Below, in pieces: positions 1 through 8,405 of a stretch of DNA of 64,000 bases. Source of the DNA: Methanobacterium_C sp963845285 (GTDB lineage: Archaea > Methanobacteriota > Methanobacteria > Methanobacteriales > Methanobacteriaceae); the NCBI GenBank assembly GCA_963845285.1, contig CAWJRO010000036.1:56339-120338 (forward strand). The letters are read 5' to 3'. Positions within the stretch are counted from its first letter, which is position 1. The number at the start of each line of letters is the position of its first letter. A model generated the notes under the pieces. The model was not told the DNA's origin, did not search any database, and saw nothing but the letters and a program-made list of their open reading frames with translations. Position numbers and translations under genes: made by a program.

Positions 1-49
1 ACAATGAATGATCCTATTTGGAGATTTAATGAAAAATTGGAGAGTTTAA

Positions 50-880
50 ATGAAAAAACATTTTAAACTTGCAGTATGCCAGATGCATGTGGTGGACAAC
101 AAAGATATGAATTTGAATAAAGCTGTAAACATGATAAAATCTGCTGCTAGAAATAAAGCTGATATGATTTTATTGCCTGAAATGTTCAACTGCCCCTACG
201 ACAACGGTAAATTCGTGGAATATGCAGAATCAAGGAAAAACAGCAGGACACTTAAAATCATATCAAATGCAGCTGAAAGAAATGGTATCCATGTTATTGC
301 AGGTTCAATTCCTGAACTTGATAATGGGAAATTGTACAATTCAAGTTTCATATTCGACAGAAAGGGTAAGATAATTGGGGTTCACCGCAAGATGCACCTT
401 TTTGACATCAATGTTCCTAGAAAAATAACATTTAAGGAATCTGAAACTCTGACAGCAGGAAATGAGATAACTGTGGTTGATACAGAGCTTTGTAGAATCG
501 GTGTGGCAATATGTTATGATATAAGGTTTCCAGAGCTTTTAAGACTAATGACAGATAATGGTGCGGAATTAATACTTGTTCCAGGTGCTTTTAATATGAC
601 AACGGGTCCAGCTCATTGGGAGTCTTTAATGAAGGTTAGGGCAGTAGATAATCAGGTTTATGTTGCAGCCGCATCTCCTGCAAGGAACGAAAGTCTTTCA
701 TATGTGGCATACGGCAATTCAATGGTTGTTGATCCATGGGGAGATATAATAAGCAGGGCCGGTGCAGATGAAGAACTAATCTATGCTGATATATTTTCAT
801 CAAAGATTGAAAAGGTTAGAAAAGAACTCCCTCTCCTTAAAAACAGGCGTAAAGACATTTATGAATTGTGTGAAAAGTAG
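50..880 (+). CDS. Carbon-nitrogen hydrolase (nitrilase superfamily, omega-amidase-like)
   Basis: Cytosolic amidase of the nitrilase fold, 276 residues, the usual family length. The catalytic triad is visible: Glu44 in LLPEMF, Lys114 in HRKMHLFD and Cys155 in VAICYDIRFPE. The HLFD and CYDIRFPE motifs are most like the omega-amidase/Nit2 branch, which hydrolyses alpha-ketoglutaramate-type amides; the true substrate is inferred. The ATG follows a gagag stretch. It is transcribed towards the HEAT-repeat gene, from which tandem repeats separate it. Confidence 0.9.
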   Translation: MKKHFKLAVCQMHVVDNKDMNLNKAVNMIKSAARNKADMILLPEMFNCPYDNGKFVEYAESRKNSRTLKIISNAAERNGIHVIAGSIPELDNGKLYNSSFIFDRKGKIIGVHRKMHLFDINVPRKITFKESETLTAGNEITVVDTELCRIGVAICYDIRFPELLRLMTDNGAELILVPGAFNMTTGPAHWESLMKVRAVDNQVYVAAASPARNESLSYVAYGNSMVVDPWGDIISRAGADEELIYADIFSSKIEKVRKELPLLKNRRKDIYELCEK

Positions 881-930
881 GTTAAGAAGTTGAATCTTAA
901 GTTTAAATCTTAATACTAGGTTTAACTCTT

Positions 931-1014
931 AAGATATAACTTCTCCAATTTGATTAACTTTTAGGAGATAACTTATCCAATTTGATTAACTTTTAGGAGA
1001 TAACTTCTCAAATA
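931..1014. repeat. Three tandem 32-bp repeats between convergent genes
   Basis: A 32-bp unit begins near 931, 963 and 995, with the shared core ataactt at 936, 968 and 1000. The second and third copies read aggagataactt; the third is partial. The block lies between the stop codons of two converging genes, so it may sit in a transcription-termination zone. No coding potential is seen. Confidence 0.8.
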
Positions 1015-1042
1015 AAATAGGGTTAATGAGTTAATAAACCGA

Positions 1043-1621
1043 CTATTTGATCTTTTTCAAAGCCTTATTTGCAGCTTTTTTAAATTCTTTATCTCCAGTT
1101 GCAGCTCTTCTGGCTTTTTTAATTGGATCTACAGCTTTTTCATCCCCAATATTTCCAAGGGCGTTGATTGCAGTAACCCTTACACCCCAATCTTCATCAT
1201 CCAATATATCAATAAGTGGATCTACAGCTTTTTCATCCTTTATTTCACCGAGAGCTTTGACTGCAGCCTTTCTGACACTCCAATTTTTGTCTTTTAATAA
1301 TTCTATGAGATGTTCAACCACGTTGCTGTCTCCAATATCTTTAAGAGCAAATGCAGCATATTTTTGAATGTTGGCTTCATCTGACTTTAAAGCTTTAATA
1401 AGTGGTTCAACTGCAGGTTTCCCTATTTTAACTATGGATTTAGAGGCCTGGAATCTAACATCTGGTTTTTTATCATTTAAAGCTCCAATTAATACTTCCA
1501 AGACTTTTTCATCTTTAATGTTACCTAAACCTTCTGCCGCTTCCTTTCTAACATCAGAATCTTCATTGTTTAATTTTTTGATAAGGGTTTCATAATCATT
1601 ATCTACCATAATTTTCACCAT
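1043..1621 (-). CDS. HEAT-repeat (PBS-lyase type) protein
   Basis: A 192-residue soluble protein made almost wholly of about five 31-residue alpha-helical repeats with the signature 'AV.PLI..L.D....VR..A..ALG.IGD..A', as in PBS-lyase HEAT repeats. Such proteins are scaffolds or adaptors; no catalytic residues are seen and the partner is unknown. ATG starts occur at 1621 and 1609; the second (MVDNDYE) is also possible. The C-terminus is Lys-rich (NKALKKIK). Confidence 0.85.
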   Translation of the reverse strand: MVKIMVDNDYETLIKKLNNEDSDVRKEAAEGLGNIKDEKVLEVLIGALNDKKPDVRFQASKSIVKIGKPAVEPLIKALKSDEANIQKYAAFALKDIGDSNVVEHLIELLKDKNWSVRKAAVKALGEIKDEKAVDPLIDILDDEDWGVRVTAINALGNIGDEKAVDPIKKARRAATGDKEFKKAANKALKKIK

Positions 1622-1810
1622 TTAGTTTTATACCTGTTTCTATACCATTTTTGAAAAATATAATTTTGGAATGGTAAAGGTCAAGGTTAATTTATAATTA
1701 AGTTGTAGGTTAAATAATATTTTATACTACTTTAAAAAGAATTCATTCAACATTACCTTAACATTTTACTTGAAATAAGTTAAATAGTTTGAAAATTTAG
1801 TTTAATAAAA

Positions 1811-1849
1811 AGAGGCTAGCTCTAAAGATAAAGAGAGGCTAGCTCCAAA
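1811..1849. repeat. Two direct copies of a palindrome-bearing 16-mer
   Basis: agaggctagctctaaa (1811-1826) recurs as agaggctagctccaaa (1834-1849), 23 bp apart, just upstream of the gene at 1872. Each copy contains the palindrome GCTAGC. The position fits a leader or operator, but no TATA box can be placed with confidence. Confidence 0.5.
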
Positions 1850-1871
1850 ATAAAAAGAGGAAAAATCACAC

Positions 1872-2294
1872 ATGAAAGGTTACAACTTCAAAATTTCTTT
1901 AACTGCAGGCGTTTGTGTAGGGAGCATATGGCTCATGATCTTCCGGTTACTTTCAATGCCCATAACCGGATTAATTCTTTCATTTGTTGTGGCGGGATTC
2001 GTTACATCCTTTTTGTTTTTACCTGAAGATAAATCAAATATCAAACGTGAAGGGAGCGCTGGTGCAGCAGCAGCTGTTATCATAGGTCTTTTGGTTTCTG
2101 CAGTCTTCATACTTTACTACATGTTTTATTTGAAGACAAGTATTCTTCCTTCAGCATCTTCAGACATTAATTCTGCTCTTTACATAATTGTTATGTTGAT
2201 TATAACTTATTTAGGCGGTTTTGTACTGGGAAATCTTGGTGGGGTCATAGGAGCAATTGTTGGAGATACAATAGACAAAATATTCAAAAAGTAA
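1872..2294 (+). CDS. Small integral membrane protein (DUF5518-like)
   Basis: 140 residues with about four hydrophobic segments (roughly residues 8-25, 30-50, 65-88 and 103-130) and Gly-rich helix ends (GGFVLGNLGGVIGAIVGD). It resembles the short four-helix DUF5518-type proteins common in Methanobacteriales; no function is known. The ATG follows agaggaaaaatcacac, with AGAGG as a weak SD. It is convergent with the next gene. Confidence 0.7.
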   Translation: MKGYNFKISLTAGVCVGSIWLMIFRLLSMPITGLILSFVVAGFVTSFLFLPEDKSNIKREGSAGAAAAVIIGLLVSAVFILYYMFYLKTSILPSASSDINSALYIIVMLIITYLGGFVLGNLGGVIGAIVGDTIDKIFKK

Positions 2295-2323
2295 GCTGAG
2301 TATGGTTTCTTAAGTGAAATAAC

Positions 2324-2953
2324 TTATTTCACATGGAAACTGTTTGTTAACCGATCAAAGTTTGTTTTCTCTGAATTAAAGCTATTCGTCAATACTTGAC
2401 ATGAAATACCATAAAGTTTACCATTTTTTTCAAACCGTACATCGTAATATTTGTGTGTTTCATCTCCATAAATAAATTCATAAGCCTTGACTCCATCCAC
2501 GGTGGTAACATTTTGGGATATAAAGTGGTAACCTGGAGTTTTCTCGATCAAGGGGTAATTTTCATTCAGTTTATAAGCGTTCTCAAGGGTTATACCTGCA
2601 GTTAATGAGCTTCTCTTGCTTATAGTTACAGTTAACATTGTTGGATTGGTAATGTCTGGAGCACTGTTATTTAAATCCGCGGATGAAGATGATGTATTCT
2701 GGGATGCCATATCCTGACGGGTTATTGTCAAGTTTTTTGGTTCTGATAAAAAGAAGGTTTCAAATGGGTTTTCATAATCAGAAATAACCCAATTTTTTGG
2801 AAAATCAAATGATACTTCAGAATCATTATAGTGCTTCATATTTTGTCCGTACGTTACATATTTTGGTGCCAAAACAACGTACGTTAAAACAGAAAGAAAA
2901 GTAACTGCTATCAATATTAAAACCATAATATATTTTATTTTTAATTTTATCAT
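2324..2953 (-). CDS. Membrane-anchored PsbP-like protein
   Basis: 209 residues. One N-terminal hydrophobic segment (residues 9-29) is followed by an extracytoplasmic domain. The signature FDFPKNWVISDYE plus later VDGVKAYEF and KNGKLYGISCQV are typical of PsbP/MOG1-like folds seen in archaeal surface proteins; bacterial lipoproteins share this fold. A Ser/Asn-rich insert lies near residues 83-100. Function unknown. Monocistronic and convergent with its left neighbour. Confidence 0.7.
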   Translation of the reverse strand: MIKLKIKYIMVLILIAVTFLSVLTYVVLAPKYVTYGQNMKHYNDSEVSFDFPKNWVISDYENPFETFFLSEPKNLTITRQDMASQNTSSSSADLNNSAPDITNPTMLTVTISKRSSLTAGITLENAYKLNENYPLIEKTPGYHFISQNVTTVDGVKAYEFIYGDETHKYYDVRFEKNGKLYGISCQVLTNSFNSEKTNFDRLTNSFHVK

Positions 2954-3222
2954 TTTTCATTTCCTATCTTACAAAACTAAGAGATTATGGAGATTTTAAA
3001 ATTATTTCAATTGTATAATAGTTATATACCTAAGTTAAATATTTATAACTAATTATAATATTTCTCATTATTTTTAACATTTTTTAACATTTTTTTGAAA
3101 ACATTTGTTATGATGAATTTAATTTAATTGAGCTCTATAACTGACTCTTTATAAAAATTTTATTTATGAGACAGGAAAATAAACATAAACAAACATAATA
3201 TTCCGCATAAAGAGAATTAAAA

Positions 3223-3960
3223 ATGAAAAACAATGAGATATGTGGGGCAGAAATCGTTGATTTAGCTCTTGTTATCAGGAACAACCTGATTATATCTGAT
3301 CTGCACCTTGGATATGAAGAGGCTTTAAATGCAGAGGGTATCATGGTCCCGAAATTTCAGTACCAGAAGATCATTGCAAGGCTTGAGAAGATCATATCCA
3401 AAACTGACTGCAGCAGAGTGGTAGTAACCGGTGATTTGAAGCATGAATTTGGAAAGATCACCCGACAGGAGTGGGGCGAAACTTTAAACTTCATAGAATT
3501 CCTTAAAAAACATTTTGAAGAAGTGATACTGATTAAGGGCAATCACGACAACTTCACCAAATTCATAGCAAAAAAAACTGGTTTAGCAGTTTATGACAGC
3601 TTTTCAACTGGAGATTTTCTTTTGCTGCACGGGGACAAGGTTCCGGTGAATGTTGAAAAAATCAGTGAAAGCACGATTGTAATAGGGCATGAACATCCAT
3701 GTATAGGGTTGAGAAGTGGGGAACGTCTTGAAAAAATAAAATGTTTCCTTAAAGGTGGATTTAAGGGAAAAAATCTCATGGTTATGCCTTCATTCAACTT
3801 CATAACTGAGGGTTCAGATGTTTTACATGAAAAACCTTTATCTCCATTCTTAAAAAATGGTATAATAAATGATTTTGAAGTTTTTGGAGTAGAAAACTTT
3901 GAAATATTATATTTTGGGAAAATAAAGGACATAATTCGGGTTAAAGAAAAGTTCTACTGA
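3223..3960 (+). CDS. Metallophosphoesterase, Lhr-associated type
   Basis: 245 residues with all calcineurin-like phosphoesterase motifs in order: SDLHLG, TGDLKHEFG, KGNHDN and GHEHP. The form and length fit the archaeal MJ0037-like family, homologous to the bacterial PdeM enzymes of ligase-associated DNA-repair clusters. It lies 75 bp upstream of an Lhr-type helicase on the same strand, the pairing seen in many archaea, so a DNA-repair role is inferred. The nucleic-acid substrate is not established. Confidence 0.9.
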   Translation: MKNNEICGAEIVDLALVIRNNLIISDLHLGYEEALNAEGIMVPKFQYQKIIARLEKIISKTDCSRVVVTGDLKHEFGKITRQEWGETLNFIEFLKKHFEEVILIKGNHDNFTKFIAKKTGLAVYDSFSTGDFLLLHGDKVPVNVEKISESTIVIGHEHPCIGLRSGERLEKIKCFLKGGFKGKNLMVMPSFNFITEGSDVLHEKPLSPFLKNGIINDFEVFGVENFEILYFGKIKDIIRVKEKFY

Positions 3961-4035
3961 CCTAGGAAATAAAGAAAAGTTCTATTAAAGTTCTAAATAT
4001 TTAAAATTCACAAATTATAAACAAAAGAAATTAGG

Positions 4036-6621
4036 ATGGAAATGATAGAAAAACAAAATAAAATCTATAAAGATAATGAAATTTACAGTATTTTACACCC
4101 ATGGGTTAAAAAATGGTTTAAAAATAAATTTAAGACCTTTTCAGAGGCCCAACGATATGCTATAATGGACATACACTGCGGGGAAAATGTTCTGGTCTCG
4201 TCTCCAACAGGTTCTGGCAAAACTCTCACAGCTTTCTTATCTATTATAAGTGAACTAACAAACCTTGCAGATAAAGGGGAACTTGAAGATAAGGTTTACT
4301 GTATATACATCTCACCTTTAAAGGCATTGGATAATGATATTGAGAAAAACCTCGAAGAACCACTTTCAGAGATTGAAAAAATCGCAGGCAGGGAACTTGG
4401 GGTTCGCAAAGCCGTGAGAACGGGTGATACAAGTCAATATCAGCGCTCTAAAATGCTTAAAGTACCGCCACATATACTCATAACCACCCCTGAAACATTA
4501 TCTATTCTCCTTTGCGCTCCAAAGTTCAGGGATAAACTTAAAGATGTTAAGTATGTTGTAGTTGATGAAATACACTCCCTGGCAGACAACAAACGGGGAG
4601 TTCACCTTAGTTTGACTCTGGAAAGGTTACAAAATCTTGCAGGACGATTCACGAGGATAGGGTTAAGTGCAACTGTTCATCCCCTTGAGAAGGTTGCAAG
4701 TTTTCTTGTGGGATACGAATACGGTGAGGTTCGAAACTGCAAGGTTGTGGATGTTAACTACATGAAGCAACTGGATATGAAGGTTTTGTGCCCTGTAGAG
4801 GATATAGTGGAATCAGATCCTGAAGATATAAACAAGGCACTTTACAACTTACTTCACGAACTTATAAGTGCTCATAAAACAACTTTGATATTCACAAACA
4901 CCCGTAGCGGAACAGAAAGTGTGGTTTTTAACCTCAAAAAGAAATTTGAGGACAAATATAACGATGATAATATAATGGCTCATCATTCATCACTCTCAAA
5001 GGAGTTGCGTCTGGAAGCAGAGAACAAACTGAAAGAAGGGGCACTAAAAGTTGTTGTATCATCCACATCCCTGGAGTTAGGAATAGATATAGGATACATA
5101 GACCTCGTAATACTCGTAAGTTCCCCAAAATCAGTTTCAAGAGCACTTCAACGTATAGGGAGAAGCGGTCATAAACTGCACGATAAGGCCAAGGGAAGGA
5201 TACTGGTTGTGGAAAGAGATGACCTTGTGGAGTGTTCCCTAATCCTCAAAAACGCTGTGGAAGGAAAAATTGATGAAATACACATCCCTGAAAACTGTCT
5301 GGATGTACTTTCCCAGCAAATCTATGGAATGGCCATAGAACATAAATGGGATATAAATGATGCTTACCAACTCATTAAAGGGAGTTATCCCTACAGAAAC
5401 CTCTCACAGAACGATTTTGTTAGTGTTTTAAGTTACCTTGCAGGTGAATATACTCGTTTAGAAGAAAGATATGTTTATGCTAAAATATGGGTTGACTATG
5501 ACACTAAAATGTTTGGAAAACGTGGAAAATTGGCTAGAATGCTTTATTCAACAAACATAGGTACCATACCAGACAGATCTGCGGCCAGGGTCAAATGCAA
5601 CGGCCAAATTGTTGGGCGTATTGAAGAGGACTTCATGGAAAAACTCAGAAAGGGCGATACATTTGTTCTTGGGGGGAAAATATATCGTTTCAACTATGCA
5701 AGAGGTATGATGGTTAATGTAACACCATCAGCAGGACCTCCAACTATTCCGTCTTGGTTCTCGGAACAGCTGCCATTGTCCTTTGACCTTGCAATGTCCA
5801 TTCAGAATTTCAGGGCCATAATGGAAAATAAGTTCCTTCATGAAAAAACCAGGGAAGAAATAATTGAATTTATTCATGGATATTTATACGTGGATTATAA
5901 TGCTGCAAATTCTATTTATGGCTATTTCAGGGAGCAGTACCTTTACGCTCAGATCCCCAGTGCTAGAAAACTTCTTATAGAATTTTATAAGGGTTATGGG
6001 GGCCGAAAATTTGTTGTGTTCCACACCCTCTTTGGTAGAAGAGTTAACGATGCACTTTCAAGGGCCGTGGCATATCTGCTTGCCAGAGAACAAAAAAGAG
6101 ATGTGATGATATCTGTTTCAGACAATGGGTTTTACCTCAGTTCGGATGGTAAAATTAGGGGTTTGGAGACATTTAAAGAGCTGAAATCAGATAATATTGA
6201 GGAAATCCTGGTCAAAGCCATTGATAAAACCGAAATTCTTGCAGGAAGGTTCAGGCACTGTGCAGGCAGATCCCTGATGATACTGCGTCGTTACAAGGGA
6301 AAGGAAAAAAGCGTCTCCAGACAGCAGGTTAAAGGTAAAATACTCCTGAAATTTGTTAAAGAGCTTGATGAAAACTTTTCAATACTCAAAGAAGCTCGAC
6401 GTGAAGTTATGGAAGACTTTATGGATGTGAAAAACGCTAAAAAAGTTTTAGAAATTCTTGAACAGGGTAGAATGGAAATAAAACAGATAAACACGACCAT
6501 TCCCTCACCTTTTGCATTTAACCTGGTTGCCCAAAGTTATCTGGACGTTTTAAAGTATGAAGAAAGAATAGAATTCATAAGAAGAATGCATCAGGCGATA
6601 ATTAAGGAAATTGGGGGTTAA
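4036..6621 (+). CDS. Lhr-type ATP-dependent DNA helicase (superfamily 2)
   Basis: 861 residues, matching the Lhr core (two RecA domains, winged helix, domain 4). Walker A is SPTGSGKT at about residues 57-63 and the DExH box DEIH is at 177-180. The motif V-VI region includes SSTSLELGIDIG and QRIGRSGH. The Lhr family unwinds DNA and RNA-DNA hybrids 3'-5' and acts in replication-coupled repair. It forms a probable operon with the phosphoesterase upstream. ATG 4036 has a weak upstream SD (ttagga); M3 at 4042 is an alternative. Confidence 0.92.
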   Translation: MEMIEKQNKIYKDNEIYSILHPWVKKWFKNKFKTFSEAQRYAIMDIHCGENVLVSSPTGSGKTLTAFLSIISELTNLADKGELEDKVYCIYISPLKALDNDIEKNLEEPLSEIEKIAGRELGVRKAVRTGDTSQYQRSKMLKVPPHILITTPETLSILLCAPKFRDKLKDVKYVVVDEIHSLADNKRGVHLSLTLERLQNLAGRFTRIGLSATVHPLEKVASFLVGYEYGEVRNCKVVDVNYMKQLDMKVLCPVEDIVESDPEDINKALYNLLHELISAHKTTLIFTNTRSGTESVVFNLKKKFEDKYNDDNIMAHHSSLSKELRLEAENKLKEGALKVVVSSTSLELGIDIGYIDLVILVSSPKSVSRALQRIGRSGHKLHDKAKGRILVVERDDLVECSLILKNAVEGKIDEIHIPENCLDVLSQQIYGMAIEHKWDINDAYQLIKGSYPYRNLSQNDFVSVLSYLAGEYTRLEERYVYAKIWVDYDTKMFGKRGKLARMLYSTNIGTIPDRSAARVKCNGQIVGRIEEDFMEKLRKGDTFVLGGKIYRFNYARGMMVNVTPSAGPPTIPSWFSEQLPLSFDLAMSIQNFRAIMENKFLHEKTREEIIEFIHGYLYVDYNAANSIYGYFREQYLYAQIPSARKLLIEFYKGYGGRKFVVFHTLFGRRVNDALSRAVAYLLAREQKRDVMISVSDNGFYLSSDGKIRGLETFKELKSDNIEEILVKAIDKTEILAGRFRHCAGRSLMILRRYKGKEKSVSRQQVKGKILLKFVKELDENFSILKEARREVMEDFMDVKNAKKVLEILEQGRMEIKQINTTIPSPFAFNLVAQSYLDVLKYEERIEFIRRMHQAIIKEIGG

Positions 6622-7223
6622 ATATTTTAAATATTTATCCTTTATTATTTGTAGTAAATTCTTCATTTTTTTGTAGTAATCCTTCGTTCATTTAATATCA
6701 AATCATTACTGAAGGTTTTTTTAATAAAATGCTGAGGATGTCTCATAGTTCAAAATTTGCAAAAAAAATAAGGATAAATAGGGCTTTAAATTCCAAAATA
6801 AGCAAATTAAATGTGTCAAAAGTAATCATGAGACAGCCTCAATGCTTTTTTAAATACTTTTTTTACTTTTTAACTAATGGCAACGTTTTCAATTTCATCT
6901 AATTATATCACTTTATCGGTTAAATGGATAAGTTTTTAATCAAACTATTCATTTTTGTTTAGATTGATTTGTTTAGATATTTTTAAACATAATTTTAGAT
7001 TTTAGAAAGTTATCTGAACGATCTAATATATGATTTGATAATTAGTTTTACACTTGCAATCTATGTCCGTTGTTTTTTGTAATGATTGTTTATGATTAAA
7101 TACTGAAAATTTTCATAATTTTTTATTTGAATCTTTTTTGTTCATTCATTTCTTTTCTTATTCATTACCACTTTTTTTTACTGAATACCATTTCATTTTG
7201 TTATTTTTTGTGGAATGTCATCA
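6622..7223. other. AT-rich intergenic region holding one MITE
   Basis: About 600 bp of AT-rich DNA. The only recognisable content is the inverted-repeat element at 6734-6840. No SD-preceded ORF or RNA gene was recognised in the rest. Confidence 0.6.
6734..6840 (+). mobile_element. MITE family A, copy 1 (107 bp)
   Basis: Ends are gaggatgtctcat and atgagacagcctc, inverted repeats of 13 bp with one mismatch. The 6-bp target AATGCT is duplicated at 6728-6733 and 6841-6846. There is no ORF inside. It is homologous along its length to copies at 17807, 23435 and 43900 (conserved inner words ataaggataaa and gctttaaatt). Non-autonomous; the parent transposase is not in the window. Confidence 0.88.
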
Positions 7224-7886
7224 TCATTTCATTACCTCCTCTCGAAACTCGTAATTTACCTTAACTATTTTTACATCTGCTGTTTTTTTGAGGTCTTCCA
7301 TGATCCGACTTACGAATGAGGATTTTTCGTTTTTGTGTTTAACAAGAGGATATATCCTGACCTCACAGGACACCCTTAACATTTTTTCAAGGGATTTAAT
7401 ATGGAAATTGTAACTAGGTCTGTGATCGTATATGAAGAAAAGAGGGGAGCCTAAAGTAAGGTTAAAACAGTTGTATCCAAATGGAAGATGAGTTAAATCT
7501 GCTTTAACATAATTTTTCCTGTTTATTTTCTAATCTTTGCTGAATTCACGGCAGGCTGTCATGTGTTGATCCCGCAAATCTTTCAGATCCCTGAAAAAAT
7601 CCCGGACAAAATGATTATCAACATTGCTTAAAGCTTCAACCAAAATTTTTAGGTGTTTTTGACATTTTTTCTGGAGAATATCAGATTCTTGGTTGTACAA
7701 GATGTCCACAGCAGTTATATCATGTCCATTATTATTCATATGGGCTGTAAATGAGCTTGCACCAGCAGCACAGTCGAGTAATATTTTCCCATATAAATCT
7801 TTTTTCTTTAAATTGAACATGTTCATGTATTCTGTGTGGTTGCGACCTATGAATATAAGCCCATCTATTTTGAATTTGCTTTTCAT
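7224..7886 (-). pseudogene. Class I SAM methyltransferase split by an in-frame TAG
   Basis: The N-terminal 118 residues (7533-7886) include a SAM motif I (KILLDCAAGASSF) and a post-motif acidic residue (AVDILY). They stop at TAG 7530-7532. The same frame then stays open for about 100 further codons to TGA 7224-7226, encoding VKADLTHLPFGYNCFN and a later methyltransferase-like tail (LEKMLRVS, EVRIYPL). One nonsense change therefore explains the break. Methanobacteriales are not known to decode TAG as pyrrolysine, so a pseudogene or a sequence error is likelier than read-through. Confidence 0.8.
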
Positions 7887-8348
7887 TTTATTCTACTTTT
7901 TAGTTGTTGTGAGTTGATCAGTAGTTATACTCATCTGTTAAAGAAATATTTTTTATTAAAATAATCATTTTTATGAAGTTTTATTTACAACTATTCCTAT
8001 CTATGTCTAAAAGCTTTTAATCTCTTTAAATTTTATTATAATAAAAAAATCAGTTTTATTTAATGCTTTATTTAATTTTTGGCCGCTTTTCTTTAATTTA
8101 ATTCTTTTATCGTAGTTATATATCCTCGGGCTCTGGTTGATATGGTCAAAATATCCATGCACTGATTTTATTTTTTAGATTTGGTTCTATTTGGTGGTTT
8201 AATTGTAAAATTGGGCATGGATTGAGCTGATTGTATGGTGGTCATAACTGCAAGCTTTAAACGTGCTTTTTTTCTTAAAATGGGCTTTAAACGGGTTTAT
8301 TTTGGAAAAATAAACCACAATATTTATATATGATGTTCAAGTGAGAGT
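7887..8348. other. AT-rich intergenic region with the promoter of the 8.4-kb gene
   Basis: No SD-preceded ORF was seen. Near the right end, tatttatata (8321-8330) is a good archaeal TATA box for the wall-protein gene to the right; the expected start of transcription is about 8350. Confidence 0.55.
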
Positions 8349-8389
8349 TTGTTGTCCAAAAAGGCGGTTGTTGTTACACAACAATCAGG
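8322..8389 (+). promoter_or_regulatory. TATA box and hairpin leader of the secreted peptidase gene
   Basis: The TATA box is tttatata at about 8323-8330. In the inferred leader, ttgttgt and acaacaa form a 7-bp perfect stem with a 3-nt loop at about 8369-8385, just before the GGAGGCG SD site at 8394-8400. The hairpin could shape ribosome access; this is inference. Confidence 0.5.
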
Positions 8390-8405
8390 ATACGGAGGCG
8401 ATAGA

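Noticed and set aside
7530..7532. Pyrrolysine read-through of TAG
   Set aside because: The order Methanobacteriales is not known to carry pyl genes and methyltransferases of this class do not use pyrrolysine; nonsense mutation or error is simpler.
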